Source: JADJRG01 sp964474905
Lineage (GTDB): Bacteria > Myxococcota_A > Polyangia > Nannocystales > Nannocystaceae
Length of the DNA: 64,000 bases
Assembly: GCA_964474905.1 (NCBI GenBank)
Contig: CAYYUP010000022.1
Span: 1 to 64,000, forward strand
Direction of reading: 5' to 3'
Positions 8,870-17,658 of this stretch are shown one piece after another. Positions within the stretch are counted from its first letter, which is position 1, and each line of letters begins with the position of its first letter. The translations under genes and the position numbers were made by a program. The notes beneath the pieces were generated by a model. It did not search any database and had not been told where the DNA came from. It was given only the letters and a program-made list of their open reading frames with translations.

Positions 8870-10402
8870 ATGGGCTCCTTCCTCGCCTCGCTTGTCCTCG
8901 CGGGCGCTACCGCGATCAGTGCGCCTGTAGCTTCCCTCACCGCCGCTCTGCTCGCAAAGACCAACGCCCCGCTCTCGGCGGCCGCGGAGCCCAGCGATCT
9001 CGGCGCGACGATCGATCGCATCCTCGACCACAAGCGCCTGGCCAAGGCGACGATCGGCGTCGTCGTGATCGACACCGCCAGCGGCGAGGTGCTCTACAGC
9101 CGCAACCCCGACACACCGATCAACCCGGCGAGTAACATCAAGCTGCTGACCACCGCCGCTGCCCTCAGTATCTTGGGCCCCGAGCATCGCTACGTAACCC
9201 GCCTCTACGTCCGCAAAAATGCGCTGAAGGGGGATACGATCGACGGTGACCTCTACCTCAAGGGCGGCGGCGATCCGTGGCTCGTCACCGGCGATCTCTA
9301 CGAGCTAGCGGGGGATCTGCACGCTCTCGGGATCCGCAAGATCACCGGCGGCATCATCATCGACTCGAGCGCCTTTGATCGCGACGAGCTGCCACCTGCC
9401 TACGATCAAAAGGACGAGTTCGCCTCGTACCGGGCGATGAGTTCGGCCTCCGCGGTCAATTTTAATACCTTTATCGTGCACATGACCCCGGGCTCCGCTG
9501 CCGGCAAGACAGCCGCGGTGAGTCTCGATCTAGCCCTGCCCTCCATCTCGCTGCAGTCGAACACCGCGACTGTCGAAGGTCGCCGCAATCAAGCACTGGT
9601 CACTCGCGAAGCCAACAAAGACGGCCTCTCGCTCAGTTTTACGGGCACTCTTGGCGTCGACGCACCGGTCGCCCACTTCCGCTATCCGGTCGCCGACCCA
9701 AGTGAGCATACGGGTGCAGTGTTGGCGCTCGTGCTCCGGCAACGCGGCATCAAGATCGGCCGGCGTTCGATCCGAGCGGCGACCGTACCGAGCGGTGCAC
9801 GGGCCCTGCTGAGCCGTGCATCTCGACCCCTGAGTGCACTCTGCCGCGGCGTCAACAAACACTCCAACAACTTCATGGCCGAGCAGATCCTAAAGACGCT
9901 CGACCTCAGCGACGATCACCCCGCGACTTTTACGGGCGCCCTAACCCAAGTCCGCGAACACCTCGAGGGCCTCGGCATCCCAAGCGAAGGTTTGCAGCTC
10001 ACCAACGGCTCCGGCCTTTACGACGCCAACCGGATCACCGCGGCCCAGCTCGCTGCGCTCCTGGTCGCCACCTACAACGACTTCAGGGTGAGCTCCGATT
10101 TCTTGGCCTCGCTGCCGATAAGCGGTGTCGACGGTACGATGCGTCGACGACTCCGCGACAGAGCGGCGACCCGATATGTGCGAGCGAAGACCGGCACGCT
10201 CAACGAATCCTCGGCGCTCTCGGGCTACGCAGGTGCCCCCGGCAAGCCGCCGCTCGCCTTCTCGATCCTGATCGGCGACATCAGTCGCGGCAAGACACAG
10301 CTCGCGCGATCGGTCCAAAATCAGATCGCCGAAGAGCTCGCCGCGCTAGCTGACCGCAGGGCCAGGGGGCCGCGAGCGGCCAAGAGCCCCGGCGAACGCT
10401 AA
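8870..10402 (+). CDS. dacB: D-alanyl-D-alanine carboxypeptidase/endopeptidase (PBP4 type, S13)
   Basis: Penicillin-binding protein 4 family serine hydrolase that trims or cleaves peptide cross-links in peptidoglycan, exported to the periplasm. 510 aa, with an N-terminal hydrophobic signal (FLASLVLAGATAISAPVA). All three active-site motifs are present: SNIK (Ser88-x-x-Lys91), SNN (from about Ser332) and KTG (from about Lys440, in RAKTGTLNESS). The wide spacing between the first two motifs fits the extra domains of the S13 family. The start ATG lies 85 bp from the divergent protease gene. The C-terminus is Arg/Ala-rich. A hairpin downstream at 10470-10492 may end transcription. A weak-specificity paralogue of DacB is possible; family assignment is secure. 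Confidence 0.92.
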   Translation: MGSFLASLVLAGATAISAPVASLTAALLAKTNAPLSAAAEPSDLGATIDRILDHKRLAKATIGVVVIDTASGEVLYSRNPDTPINPASNIKLLTTAAALSILGPEHRYVTRLYVRKNALKGDTIDGDLYLKGGGDPWLVTGDLYELAGDLHALGIRKITGGIIIDSSAFDRDELPPAYDQKDEFASYRAMSSASAVNFNTFIVHMTPGSAAGKTAAVSLDLALPSISLQSNTATVEGRRNQALVTREANKDGLSLSFTGTLGVDAPVAHFRYPVADPSEHTGAVLALVLRQRGIKIGRRSIRAATVPSGARALLSRASRPLSALCRGVNKHSNNFMAEQILKTLDLSDDHPATFTGALTQVREHLEGLGIPSEGLQLTNGSGLYDANRITAAQLAALLVATYNDFRVSSDFLASLPISGVDGTMRRRLRDRAATRYVRAKTGTLNESSALSGYAGAPGKPPLAFSILIGDISRGKTQLARSVQNQIAEELAALADRRARGPRAAKSPGER

Positions 10403-10431
10403 TATTTCTCGCGCGACCCTCGGGCCGCCGG

Positions 10432-10449
10432 TGTGCATGTCGATGCACA
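10432..10449. repeat. Short inverted repeat
   Basis: TGTGCAT and ATGCACA, perfect 7-bp arms, flank a GTCG loop 30 bp after the dacB-like stop codon. Function unknown; possibly part of the 3' end structure with the next hairpin. Confidence 0.5.
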
Positions 10450-10469
10450 TCCCCGTCGGCACACGCAGA

Positions 10470-10492
10470 GAGCTTTGCGCAGAGCAAAGCTC
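10470..10492 (+). terminator. Hairpin, possible terminator of the dacB-like gene
   Basis: GAGCTTTGC and GCAAAGCTC form a perfect 9-bp stem with a GCAGA loop about 70 bp after the stop codon. There is no clear T tract, so intrinsic termination is not certain. Confidence 0.5.
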
Positions 10493-10682
10493 AACACCTG
10501 TTCTCGTTGACACAGAGGCTGATGGAGCGGAGCACAGGACACTGCGAACTTGGCTGCGCACCCGTGCAGAAAACCGCCTATAAGCCAACCTAGCACCGTC
10601 TACAGCGCGGATCTGAAAGAGACGTAATTTGCGATCACGGGCGCGGCTCTCCTATCCTCTGTCGGTCATCGGAGAGGACTCC

Positions 10683-11720
10683 ATGCAACACACCATCGGT
10701 GTCATCACCAATCCCAACTCAAAAAAGAACTGGCGCCACCCCGGACGCAGCGATGTGCTGCAGCGGGCGCTCGGTCCTCACGGGATCGTCAAAGAGACCC
10801 AAAGCCTGGACGAGCTCCCGCAGGCGGTCGACGAACTCCTCGACGCAGGCACAAAATACTGGGTCTGCGACGGCGGCGACGGCACGCTGCACTGGGTACT
10901 CAATACCCTGCATCAACGGCTGAGCGCCCGCGGTGAGGGCGAAGACCTGCCGGTGATCGTGCCGACCAATGGCGGCACCGTCGACTTCATCGCCCGCAAG
11001 GCCGGGCTCAAAGGCGACGCGATCTCGATCGTGCAACGCCTCGTCCGCGAAATCGATGCAGGTCGCGAGCCTACGACCGTGCGGGTGGATACCTGCCGTC
11101 ACCGCGGCACCGGTACCGACGCGAACGGCGAACCTATCGAGTTCGATCGCCTGGGACTCGCGACCGCGTTGGCCGGCGTCGCCAACAACTTCTTTGACAA
11201 GTACTACGCGCTGCCCAAGGGTCGCGGCGCCCTGGCGATCGCCGGGGTGATCGGCGCGGCTGCGGGCGCGGCCCTGGTCGACACCTTCGCGGGCTCTCTC
11301 CGCCGCTTCATCGCCAACGACAACTACCGCGACTTCTTTCGGCCGACGATCGCCGAGATCGAGGTCGACGGCAAACGCCTCGGTTTTACTTCGTTCATGT
11401 CGCTGCAGATCGGCGCCATCGACATCAACCTCGCGGGTGTCGTCCGTTGTTTCCGCCGGGCCAACGAGAGCGGCGTTCTCCACTTTCAAGCGATCTCGAC
11501 TTCGCCGGTCGGTGCGGTCTTTAACATGCCCAATATCGTCTTTGGCATGCCGATCCGCGGCGGACAGGTTTTTGATGATCGCGTCCGCCGGGTATCGATC
11601 GTCGCCGCGAACGGTGACCGCATCAACCCTGTCATCGACGGCGAGCAGTTTCACGGCCTCGATCGCATCGATCTCGAACTCGGCCCGCGCCTGTCGATCG
11701 CCACCTTGCCAGCCGCCTAA
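10683..11720 (+). CDS. Diacylglycerol kinase-catalytic-domain (lipid kinase-like) protein
   Basis: Member of the DAGK catalytic/NAD-kinase-like superfamily, expected to phosphorylate a lipid or sphingoid hydroxyl using ATP. From ATG 10683 (345 aa) the domain begins at once: IGVITNPNSKKN at 5-16, matching the NP-x-S phosphate-binding start, and GGDGT at 64-68, the nucleotide-binding signature. That start is preferred to 10629 because GGAGAGG lies just upstream and the domain needs no extension. The C-terminal half has the expected DGE-like loop (VIDGEQFHG). The substrate cannot be read from sequence; diacylglycerol or another membrane lipid are candidates. Preceded by 280 bp without a gene, so it probably has its own promoter. 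Confidence 0.85.
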   Translation: MQHTIGVITNPNSKKNWRHPGRSDVLQRALGPHGIVKETQSLDELPQAVDELLDAGTKYWVCDGGDGTLHWVLNTLHQRLSARGEGEDLPVIVPTNGGTVDFIARKAGLKGDAISIVQRLVREIDAGREPTTVRVDTCRHRGTGTDANGEPIEFDRLGLATALAGVANNFFDKYYALPKGRGALAIAGVIGAAAGAALVDTFAGSLRRFIANDNYRDFFRPTIAEIEVDGKRLGFTSFMSLQIGAIDINLAGVVRCFRRANESGVLHFQAISTSPVGAVFNMPNIVFGMPIRGGQVFDDRVRRVSIVAANGDRINPVIDGEQFHGLDRIDLELGPRLSIATLPAA

Positions 11721-11759
11721 CCGCAGGCCTCTAAACATACTTACCGGGGTCGTGCACAA

Positions 11760-11792
11760 GGGCAGGCGCCAACGGAGGTTCGCGCCTTGCCC
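11760..11792 (+). terminator. Hairpin after the DAGK-like gene
   Basis: GGGCAGGCGC pairs with GCGCCTTGCCC (one bulge) 40 bp after the stop codon. No T tract follows, and the next gene starts 35 bp further on, so this could equally be a leader structure. Confidence 0.4.
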
Positions 11793-11827
11793 CTGACGCT
11801 GCTACGATGGCGATGGGATCTCCCATT

Positions 11828-12475
11828 ATGTCTTATCGCCTGTTATTTGGACTGATCACCGCAACCACTTTTCTCGTCGCCGATGTCGCCGTCGCCGCGC
11901 CCGACAACGAGCCCATCGGCGACGAGGTGGTGACCGAAACGGTCACCGTGACCACGATCTCAGGGCCCGAAACCGAAGCTGAGACCGAAGCCGCGCCCGT
12001 CTACAGCCAGCCGCAACCGCAACCGCAACCCCAACCCCAGCCGCCTCCGGTCTACCAACCGAGCAAGCGTGGGCTCGGCCTGATGATCACCGGCTGGTCG
12101 CTGCTCACCGCTAGCTACGCTCTCACGGCGCTCTCTGGCGCCGTGGTCATCGATACCTGCAGCGCCTCCGACACTTACGACTGCCGTAAGCTCGGAAGAT
12201 CGCTGATGGTGCCAGTGCTCGGCCCCTTCCTCGCGACCTCTGAGATCGGCACCATGCGCGGGCGCGTGGCGATGGTGGTTTTTCCTGGCCTCGCACAGGT
12301 CGCCGGTCTGTCGATGGGCATCGCCGGCTCAGTGCTCTTCTCACGCTCTCGTCGGCGCGGGCTGGCGGCACTCAACGCTGACGGCCTCCGTCTCACTCGC
12401 AGGGCTCAAAACCTGCGCCTGGCGAACACCGCAAGCCCCTACGGCGGCGGTCTTCGCCTCTCTTATCGCTTTTAG
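11828..12475 (+). CDS. Exported protein with Pro-Gln repeat linker
   Basis: 215-aa protein of unknown function. From ATG 11828 a signal peptide is evident (LLFGLITATTFLVADVAVAA). A Glu/Thr-rich stretch and a (Pro-Gln)n linker follow around residues 58-72. The second half contains hydrophobic segments (MITGWSLLTASYALTALSGAVV; AQVAGLSMGIAGSVLFS) and ends in YGGGLRLSYRF. An aromatic C-terminus after short beta-like stretches could mean an outer-membrane location, but there are too few strands to claim a barrel. Two cysteines in DTCSASDTYDC could form a disulfide. The ATG at 11807 would put seven residues before the signal and is less likely. Convergent with the lipoprotein gene 12 bp downstream. 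Confidence 0.7.
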   Translation: MSYRLLFGLITATTFLVADVAVAAPDNEPIGDEVVTETVTVTTISGPETEAETEAAPVYSQPQPQPQPQPQPPPVYQPSKRGLGLMITGWSLLTASYALTALSGAVVIDTCSASDTYDCRKLGRSLMVPVLGPFLATSEIGTMRGRVAMVVFPGLAQVAGLSMGIAGSVLFSRSRRRGLAALNADGLRLTRRAQNLRLANTASPYGGGLRLSYRF

Positions 12476-12487
12476 ACCCCAGCTCAA

Positions 12488-13396
12488 CTACAGCGGGAGC
12501 GCACAGATTCCCAGGTTTTTGAGGCCGGGCTGCTCATTGCCGGGCTCGTACCAGGGCACACACTCCAGAGTCGCATCGAGTTCCCCGCAGATCTCTGGGT
12601 TGAGCTCGAGGTCACACCAAGGGGAGCAACAATACTCGTATTTGCAGTTCGGTACGTTCTTGGGCCAGATACACGAAAACCCCGGCGCACAGCCCGCTTG
12701 GTTGTAGCAGAGGTCCTTGTAATCGCCGTTTTCGTTGGGCGCGAGCACCGTGGGCATGCAGACGAAGCCCTCCGAGCCGAGAACGGGCGCGTCCATGTAA
12801 CAGCCCTCCCCTTCCGGGCAGTTTTGAACGAGCGGATCACAGGCAGTAAAACAGAGCGGTACCGGCGGCTCAAAGAAGGTGACGCAGGTCTCATTGGACT
12901 TCTGGCAGATCGGAGTCTCCGGCTCACCCGAACAGTGGCCGACGCAGCTGCCCTCGCCATTGTTGTCGATGTCGAAACACATCGCCCCCTTGATGCAAGA
13001 GTCGTCACCGGAGCCAAAATTGCCGGTGACCGTACAGGGCTCACCGATACCGTCGGCGTTTGGAACCTCATCCACACATTTGACACCGTCGGGGATGATG
13101 CCGCCGCTCATGTTCCACGCGACGCACTTCTGTCCCGAGGGACAGTCTTGCAGGATCAGCGAGCAGAGGGCCCCCTCGATGCCCATATCTGGTATTGCGC
13201 CTGTGCTTGAGGTCTCCGCGACGGTCGTTGAGCTTGCCCCACTCGAGCCTGAACTTGATCCTTCGCTGGTCGACATGCTCTCGGAGGCGCCTGTATTCGC
13301 GTTTGAATCGGCCTCGCCCGTGCCCGGCCGACAGCCGAATCCGACGACGAAGAGCAGCCCACAGAGGAAAGGTGAAGAGTGCAATCGTTTGATCAT
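12488..13396 (-). CDS. Cysteine-rich lipoprotein
   Basis: 302 aa from ATG 13396, chosen because it begins the signal peptide; the longer reading to 13567 adds 57 non-conserved codons. The signal ends in a lipobox (LLFVVGFGC, Cys22). A Ser/Thr/Gly-rich linker of about 45 residues follows, then a domain with about 30 cysteines in short pairs (CSLILQDCPSGQKC, CEGEGC-like, YCCSPWC). Such Cys-rich lipoproteins are abundant in Nannocystineae; the disulfide-knotted domain probably sits on the cell surface or in the periplasm. No enzymatic motif is visible. Convergent with 11828-12475. Confidence 0.72.
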   Translation of the reverse strand: MIKRLHSSPFLCGLLFVVGFGCRPGTGEADSNANTGASESMSTSEGSSSGSSGASSTTVAETSSTGAIPDMGIEGALCSLILQDCPSGQKCVAWNMSGGIIPDGVKCVDEVPNADGIGEPCTVTGNFGSGDDSCIKGAMCFDIDNNGEGSCVGHCSGEPETPICQKSNETCVTFFEPPVPLCFTACDPLVQNCPEGEGCYMDAPVLGSEGFVCMPTVLAPNENGDYKDLCYNQAGCAPGFSCIWPKNVPNCKYEYCCSPWCDLELNPEICGELDATLECVPWYEPGNEQPGLKNLGICALPL

Positions 13397-13634
13397 CGAG
13401 GGTCTCCACCGACGAACGACCCACGGCCGCGACGGCATTTGCAATTTCACCAAAAAAGAACGCAGCCGCAAGCATTGCTGCGACTGCGAAATGGTTTGCC
13501 TACCAGGTGCATTGATTTGCACTGCTAGGTTTTCTAGAGGAAATGATTGCACCACCCAGACCGACAAGCGACCTACAAAGCACTGACAACGGTGCCAGTG
13601 CCTCGCAGGCCACAGGGCCCGGGAATTGCGACCG
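13397..13634. other. Intergenic region with weak hairpin
   Basis: 238 bp upstream of the Cys-rich lipoprotein, which should contain its promoter. On the minus strand GCACTG (13601-13596) pairs with CAGTGC (13585-13580), followed by TTTG, about 35-55 bp after the stop of the DNA-binding protein gene: a weak terminator candidate. Nothing else recognised. Confidence 0.4.
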
Positions 13635-14162
13635 CTACGCGAGGCTGTAGCGAGTACCGCGGGCCTTGCCGCTCCAGGCCACCCGACCCGCGTTGATCAG
13701 ACGGTTTAGCGCAGCTCGCGCTTGGAGGTTGGATCCCCCAGCGCGGGCCATCAGCTTCGCCACTCCGACCGGTGCACCTATGTCGGTGAGCGCGGTGAGG
13801 ATCGCGTTGTCGTAGCCGAGACGCCCTGCGGGCGTCCTCGTGTTGACAACACCGGGGGCCGCCGCCGCAGCGACCGGCTCGGGGGCGGGGGCAGAATCCG
13901 AGACCAAGGGCTGCTGAATCGCAGGCCTGCGACCGCGGGGACGACCGACCTTGGCCTTTGGCACTCCGGGCGCACCCGAAGCGGAACCCGCGATCAGCTC
14001 GTCGACGGAGATCGCGTCGAAGATGCGAGCGAGTGATCCTCTGCTGAGCTTGTGGATATCGCCAAGTGTCAGGTCGGGGGTCTGACGCAGCAAATCGATG
14101 CAGATTTGCCTCTCACGGTCAATTATCGCCGACTGGAATGCAGCCTCATACTTCGATGGCAT
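13635..14162 (-). CDS. AT-hook-like putative DNA-binding protein
   Basis: 175-aa protein of three parts: an N-terminal helical segment (about 1-58, with SRGSLARIFDAISVDEL), an Ala/Pro-rich linker holding an AT-hook-like GRPRGRRP at 73-80, and a C-terminal winged-helix-like segment (about 120-175, with ILTALTDIGAPVGVAKLMARAGG and WSGKARGTRYSL). The last part resembles small HTH modules where a domain repeats 'module-readout-of-minor-groove' contacts, but I cannot name a family. The gene follows icmF at 73 bp on the same strand, and a striking inverted repeat lies just upstream of its start, suggesting autoregulation or control of icmF read-through (inference). Confidence 0.68.
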   Translation of the reverse strand: MPSKYEAAFQSAIIDRERQICIDLLRQTPDLTLGDIHKLSRGSLARIFDAISVDELIAGSASGAPGVPKAKVGRPRGRRPAIQQPLVSDSAPAPEPVAAAAAPGVVNTRTPAGRLGYDNAILTALTDIGAPVGVAKLMARAGGSNLQARAALNRLINAGRVAWSGKARGTRYSLA

Positions 14163-14190
14163 GGCCGGGAGGCTATCACAGCACCTGTCG

Positions 14191-14232
14191 ATGTCGACGT
14201 ATTTGTCGGATCAAATACGGCCAGATCGACAT
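14191..14232. promoter_or_regulatory. Two-part inverted repeat, putative operator
   Basis: Outer arms ATGTCGA (14191-14197) and TCGACAT (14226-14232) and inner arms GTATTTG (14199-14205) and CAAATAC (14212-14218) are both perfect, around the loop TCGGAT. It lies between the icmF stop and the start of the putative DNA-binding protein gene. Without a T tract on either strand it looks more like an operator than a terminator. Confidence 0.5.
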
Positions 14233-14235
14233 TGT

Positions 14236-17200
14236 TTACATTGACCGCCGGTACTCACCGCCTACCTCAAAGAGGGCCTGTGAGATCTCCCCAAGGCTCG
14301 CACTGCGGACTGTCTGCATCAGCTCCTCAAAGATGTTGCCGCCGGCGAGTGCGACCTCTTTTAAGCGGCAGAGAGCGGCCGGTGAGTGCTCTCTATGCTC
14401 CCCCTGAAAACGCCTCAAACGACCGATTTGATCGTCCTTCTCAGCATTGCTAGCGCGGGTGAGATCGAGGCTCTGGGCCTCATCGTTGCCGCTCTGCGCC
14501 GGGTTGATGAAGGTGTTGACGCCGACGATCGGCAGCTCTCCACTGTGCTTGAGCTGCTCGTACTTCAGGCTCTCCTCTTGGATCTTAGAGCGCTGGTATT
14601 GACGTTCCATCGCCCCCAACACACCGCCGCGCTCGTCTAAGCGTAAAAACTCGTTGAGCACCGCCTCCTCAACCAGCGAGGTAAGCTCCTCGACTACATA
14701 GGATCCCTGAAGCATGTTCTCGTTCTTCGCCAGCCCCTGCTCCTTGGTGATGATCATCTGGATAGCCATCGCCCGGCGCACGCTCGCCTCGGTCGGCGTC
14801 GTTATGGCCTCATCGTAGGCGTTGGTGTGGAGGCTATTGCAGTGATCGTAGTATGCGAAGAGCGCCTGTAGCGTGGTGCGGATATCGTTAAAATCCACCT
14901 CCATCGCGTGCAGTGAACGGCCGCTCGTTTGGATGTGGTACTTGAGCTTTTGGCTGCGCTCGCTGGCGCCGTAAAGGTCGCGCATCGCGATCGCCCAGAT
15001 CCGCCGCGCAACCCGGCCGATTGCCGTGTACTCGGCGTCCAGGCCGTTCGAGAAGAAGAAACTCAGGTTCGGCGCGAAGGCGTCGATGTCGAGTCCCCGC
15101 GAACGGTAGTACTCGACGTAGGTGAAGCCGTTTGCCAGCGTAAAGGCGAGCTGGGAGATCGGATTGGCCCCGGCTTCGGCGATGTGATAGCCGCTGATCG
15201 ACACCGAGTAGTAGTTGCGAACACCCTTGCGGATGAAAAATTCCTGGATGTCACCCATCATGCGCAGGGCAAAGGGCACCGAAAAGATGCACGTATTCTG
15301 CGCCTGATCCTCTTTAAGGATGTCGGCCTGTACCGTGCCTCGAATCACCTTCAGCGTACGATCGGCGATCTCCTGGCGCTCGTCGGAGTTCGGCTCACGA
15401 CCGAGCTTTGTGTGGGCAAGCGCGAGCTGTTGATCGATCGCCGCATTAAAATAGAAGGCGAGCACGATCGGCGCTGGACCGTTGATGGTCATCGATACGC
15501 TGGTATTGCTCGCACAGAGGTCAAAGCCGCTGTAAAGCAGCTTGGCATCGTCGAGCGTGCACACCGAGACCCCGCTCTCACCGATCTTGCCGTAGATGTC
15601 AGGGCGCTCGGCGGGGTCGCAACCGTAGAGCGTGACCGAGTCAAATGCCGTCGAGAGACGGGTCGCAGGCTCGCCCTTGGAGAGATAGTGGAAGCGCTCA
15701 TTGGTCCGTGCTGGACCGCCTTCGCCGGCAAACATGCGCTTTGGATCCTCGCCCTTGCGCTTAAAAGGAAAGACCCCTCCCGTGAAGGGAAAGAAGCCCG
15801 GAGGCCCCTCTAGCAGCATGTAGCGGACCGTCGCCCCGGGCTCATCGTCACGCGGCAAGGCGACCCGCGGGATCAAATTGTCGGAGAGGGTCGTGACCGT
15901 CGTCGGATAGCGGACCGCTCGACCGCGGATCTGGATGACGTACTCGCCACTCGCGTAGGCTTGGCGCAACTGCGGAAGATCCTCGAGCGCGCGGCGGGTC
16001 GGCTCGCGGATGCCCCGATCGAGTTCGTCGATCCGCCGATCGATCGTTGCCAAAGCTCCCTCTTCACCTGACTCTACGAGCAGATCACGGGCCTGACGGA
16101 GGCTCTGACGCTCGCGTACCAGGCCCACCTGGACCTCGACATTCGCCCGGTAGCTGCGCACGCTTCGAACGATTTCGGCGAGGTAATGCGAGCGATCGGC
16201 GGCGATCAAATCGTCGCACTCCGAGGCGATGAGGCGCTGCTCAGCGGGAGTTTTTGATTCCCATGTATGTTCGCCAAAGCCGCTCAAAAGGTCGCATAGC
16301 GCCGCGTATAGGCCATTGACGCCGGCGTCATGAAAACGACTGGCAACCGTGCCGTAGACCGGCAGGGCTTCGTCGGCGACCTCGAAGATCTCGCGATTGC
16401 GGCGGAGCTGTTTACGTACGTCGCGAAAGGCGTCTTTGGATCCCTTGTGCTCAAACTTGTTGATCGCCACCAGATCGGCGACATCCAGCATCTCGATCTT
16501 CTCGAGCTGGCTCGGTGCCCCGTACTCGGCGGTCATCACGTAGAGAGTGACGTCAGCGAGGCGCTCGATCGCCGCATCGCCCTGGCCGATGCCCGAGGTC
16601 TCGACCAGCACCAAATCGTAGCCCGCGAGCTTGCAAAGACGCACGGCGTCGTCGGTCGCAGCCGCGAGTTCAGCCCCCGAGGCGCGAGTCGCCATGCTGC
16701 GCATAAAAGCCTGCTCTGTGCGCAGCGAATTCATGCGGATTCGATCCCCTAGGAGCGCACCGCCCGTGCGTCGCCGGGTCGGATCCACGGAGATCACGGC
16801 GACCCGACGCTCGGCATGATCGCGGAGCAGGCGAGAGAGCAACTCATCGGTCAGCGAACTCTTGCCCGCGCCGCCCGTACCGGTGATGCCAACAACCGGC
16901 ACCTGCGGGATCTTAGCTGCCCGTACGGCCGCGATCAGATCCTGTCCAGAGGAGTTGTTTTCCGGGGTCTCGACCAACGTGATCAGCCGCGCGAGGCGGC
17001 GTACACGACCGGCAGGTTCGGCGATCTTCGCTAGCTCGGCGAGCGGATCGGCGGCCGCGGTCACAAAGTCGGCGCCCTCGATGATCGTATTGATCATGCC
17101 CTGGAGCCCGAGCTCGCGTCCGTCCTCGGGGCTAAAGATCCGCTTCACTCCGTAGGCGTGCAGCTCAGCGATCTCGCTCGGCACGATGACACCGCCACCG

Positions 17201-17541
17201 CCACCCCACACCGTGATGTCGGCCGCGTCCTTCTCCCGCAGGAGATCGACCATGTATTTAAAATACTCGACATGTCCGCCCTGATAAGAGGAGACCGCGA
17301 TCGCCTGGGCATCCTCGGCGATCGCCGCGTCCACAACCTCCTCGGCGCCCCGGTTATGGCCCAGGTGAATGACCTCCGCCCCAGTCGCCTGGAGGATCCG
17401 CCGCATCACATTGATCGCCGCGTCATGACCGTCGAAGAGCGCCGCGGCTGTCACGATTCGGATCTTGTGGCGCGCGCGGACCACCGCTGGCTTCGCAGGG
17501 GCCTCAGGGGTCGTGTCGGTTGAGCTGACGTCGTTTTTCAT
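14236..17541 (-). CDS. icmF: Fused isobutyryl-CoA mutase IcmF (B12 domain + GTPase chaperone + mutase)
   Basis: Adenosylcobalamin-dependent acyl-CoA mutase fused to its G-protein chaperone, interconverting isobutyryl-CoA and n-butyryl-CoA. 1101 aa from ATG 17541 (the reading from 17673 adds 44 unlike residues). Residues about 25-155 are the B12-binding Rossmann domain (LFDGHDAA, base-off His39, and SSYQGGH). Residues about 210-420 are a MeaB-like GTPase (Walker A GTGGAGKSS at 221-229). Residues about 540-1095 are the mutase barrel. GVFPFKR (Phe591-Phe593) and AQNTCIF (Gln748) appear where methylmalonyl-CoA mutases carry Tyr and Arg; Phe/Gln is the isobutyryl-CoA pattern (alignment from memory). 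Related branched substrates such as isovaleryl-CoA remain possible. It would feed valine or branched-chain fatty-acid metabolism. Confidence 0.93.
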   Translation of the reverse strand: MKNDVSSTDTTPEAPAKPAVVRARHKIRIVTAAALFDGHDAAINVMRRILQATGAEVIHLGHNRGAEEVVDAAIAEDAQAIAVSSYQGGHVEYFKYMVDLLREKDAADITVWGGGGGVIVPSEIAELHAYGVKRIFSPEDGRELGLQGMINTIIEGADFVTAAADPLAELAKIAEPAGRVRRLARLITLVETPENNSSGQDLIAAVRAAKIPQVPVVGITGTGGAGKSSLTDELLSRLLRDHAERRVAVISVDPTRRRTGGALLGDRIRMNSLRTEQAFMRSMATRASGAELAAATDDAVRLCKLAGYDLVLVETSGIGQGDAAIERLADVTLYVMTAEYGAPSQLEKIEMLDVADLVAINKFEHKGSKDAFRDVRKQLRRNREIFEVADEALPVYGTVASRFHDAGVNGLYAALCDLLSGFGEHTWESKTPAEQRLIASECDDLIAADRSHYLAEIVRSVRSYRANVEVQVGLVRERQSLRQARDLLVESGEEGALATIDRRIDELDRGIREPTRRALEDLPQLRQAYASGEYVIQIRGRAVRYPTTVTTLSDNLIPRVALPRDDEPGATVRYMLLEGPPGFFPFTGGVFPFKRKGEDPKRMFAGEGGPARTNERFHYLSKGEPATRLSTAFDSVTLYGCDPAERPDIYGKIGESGVSVCTLDDAKLLYSGFDLCASNTSVSMTINGPAPIVLAFYFNAAIDQQLALAHTKLGREPNSDERQEIADRTLKVIRGTVQADILKEDQAQNTCIFSVPFALRMMGDIQEFFIRKGVRNYYSVSISGYHIAEAGANPISQLAFTLANGFTYVEYYRSRGLDIDAFAPNLSFFFSNGLDAEYTAIGRVARRIWAIAMRDLYGASERSQKLKYHIQTSGRSLHAMEVDFNDIRTTLQALFAYYDHCNSLHTNAYDEAITTPTEASVRRAMAIQMIITKEQGLAKNENMLQGSYVVEELTSLVEEAVLNEFLRLDERGGVLGAMERQYQRSKIQEESLKYEQLKHSGELPIVGVNTFINPAQSGNDEAQSLDLTRASNAEKDDQIGRLRRFQGEHREHSPAALCRLKEVALAGGNIFEELMQTVRSASLGEISQALFEVGGEYRRSM

Positions 17542-17658
17542 GGCCGCGGGCGACCATACGGGCACGCATGGGGGCGAGCAAGGCGCCCGCTGCCGCTCTT
17601 CAGAGCCGATAAATGCCCGATTCTTGCCGCCAGCGCCGCTCTCACCGAGACTGAGTGT
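17542..17658. promoter_or_regulatory. Divergent promoter region, icmF and extensin-like gene
   Basis: 117 bp between divergent start codons. It should hold both promoters. No confident boxes seen. Confidence 0.4.
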
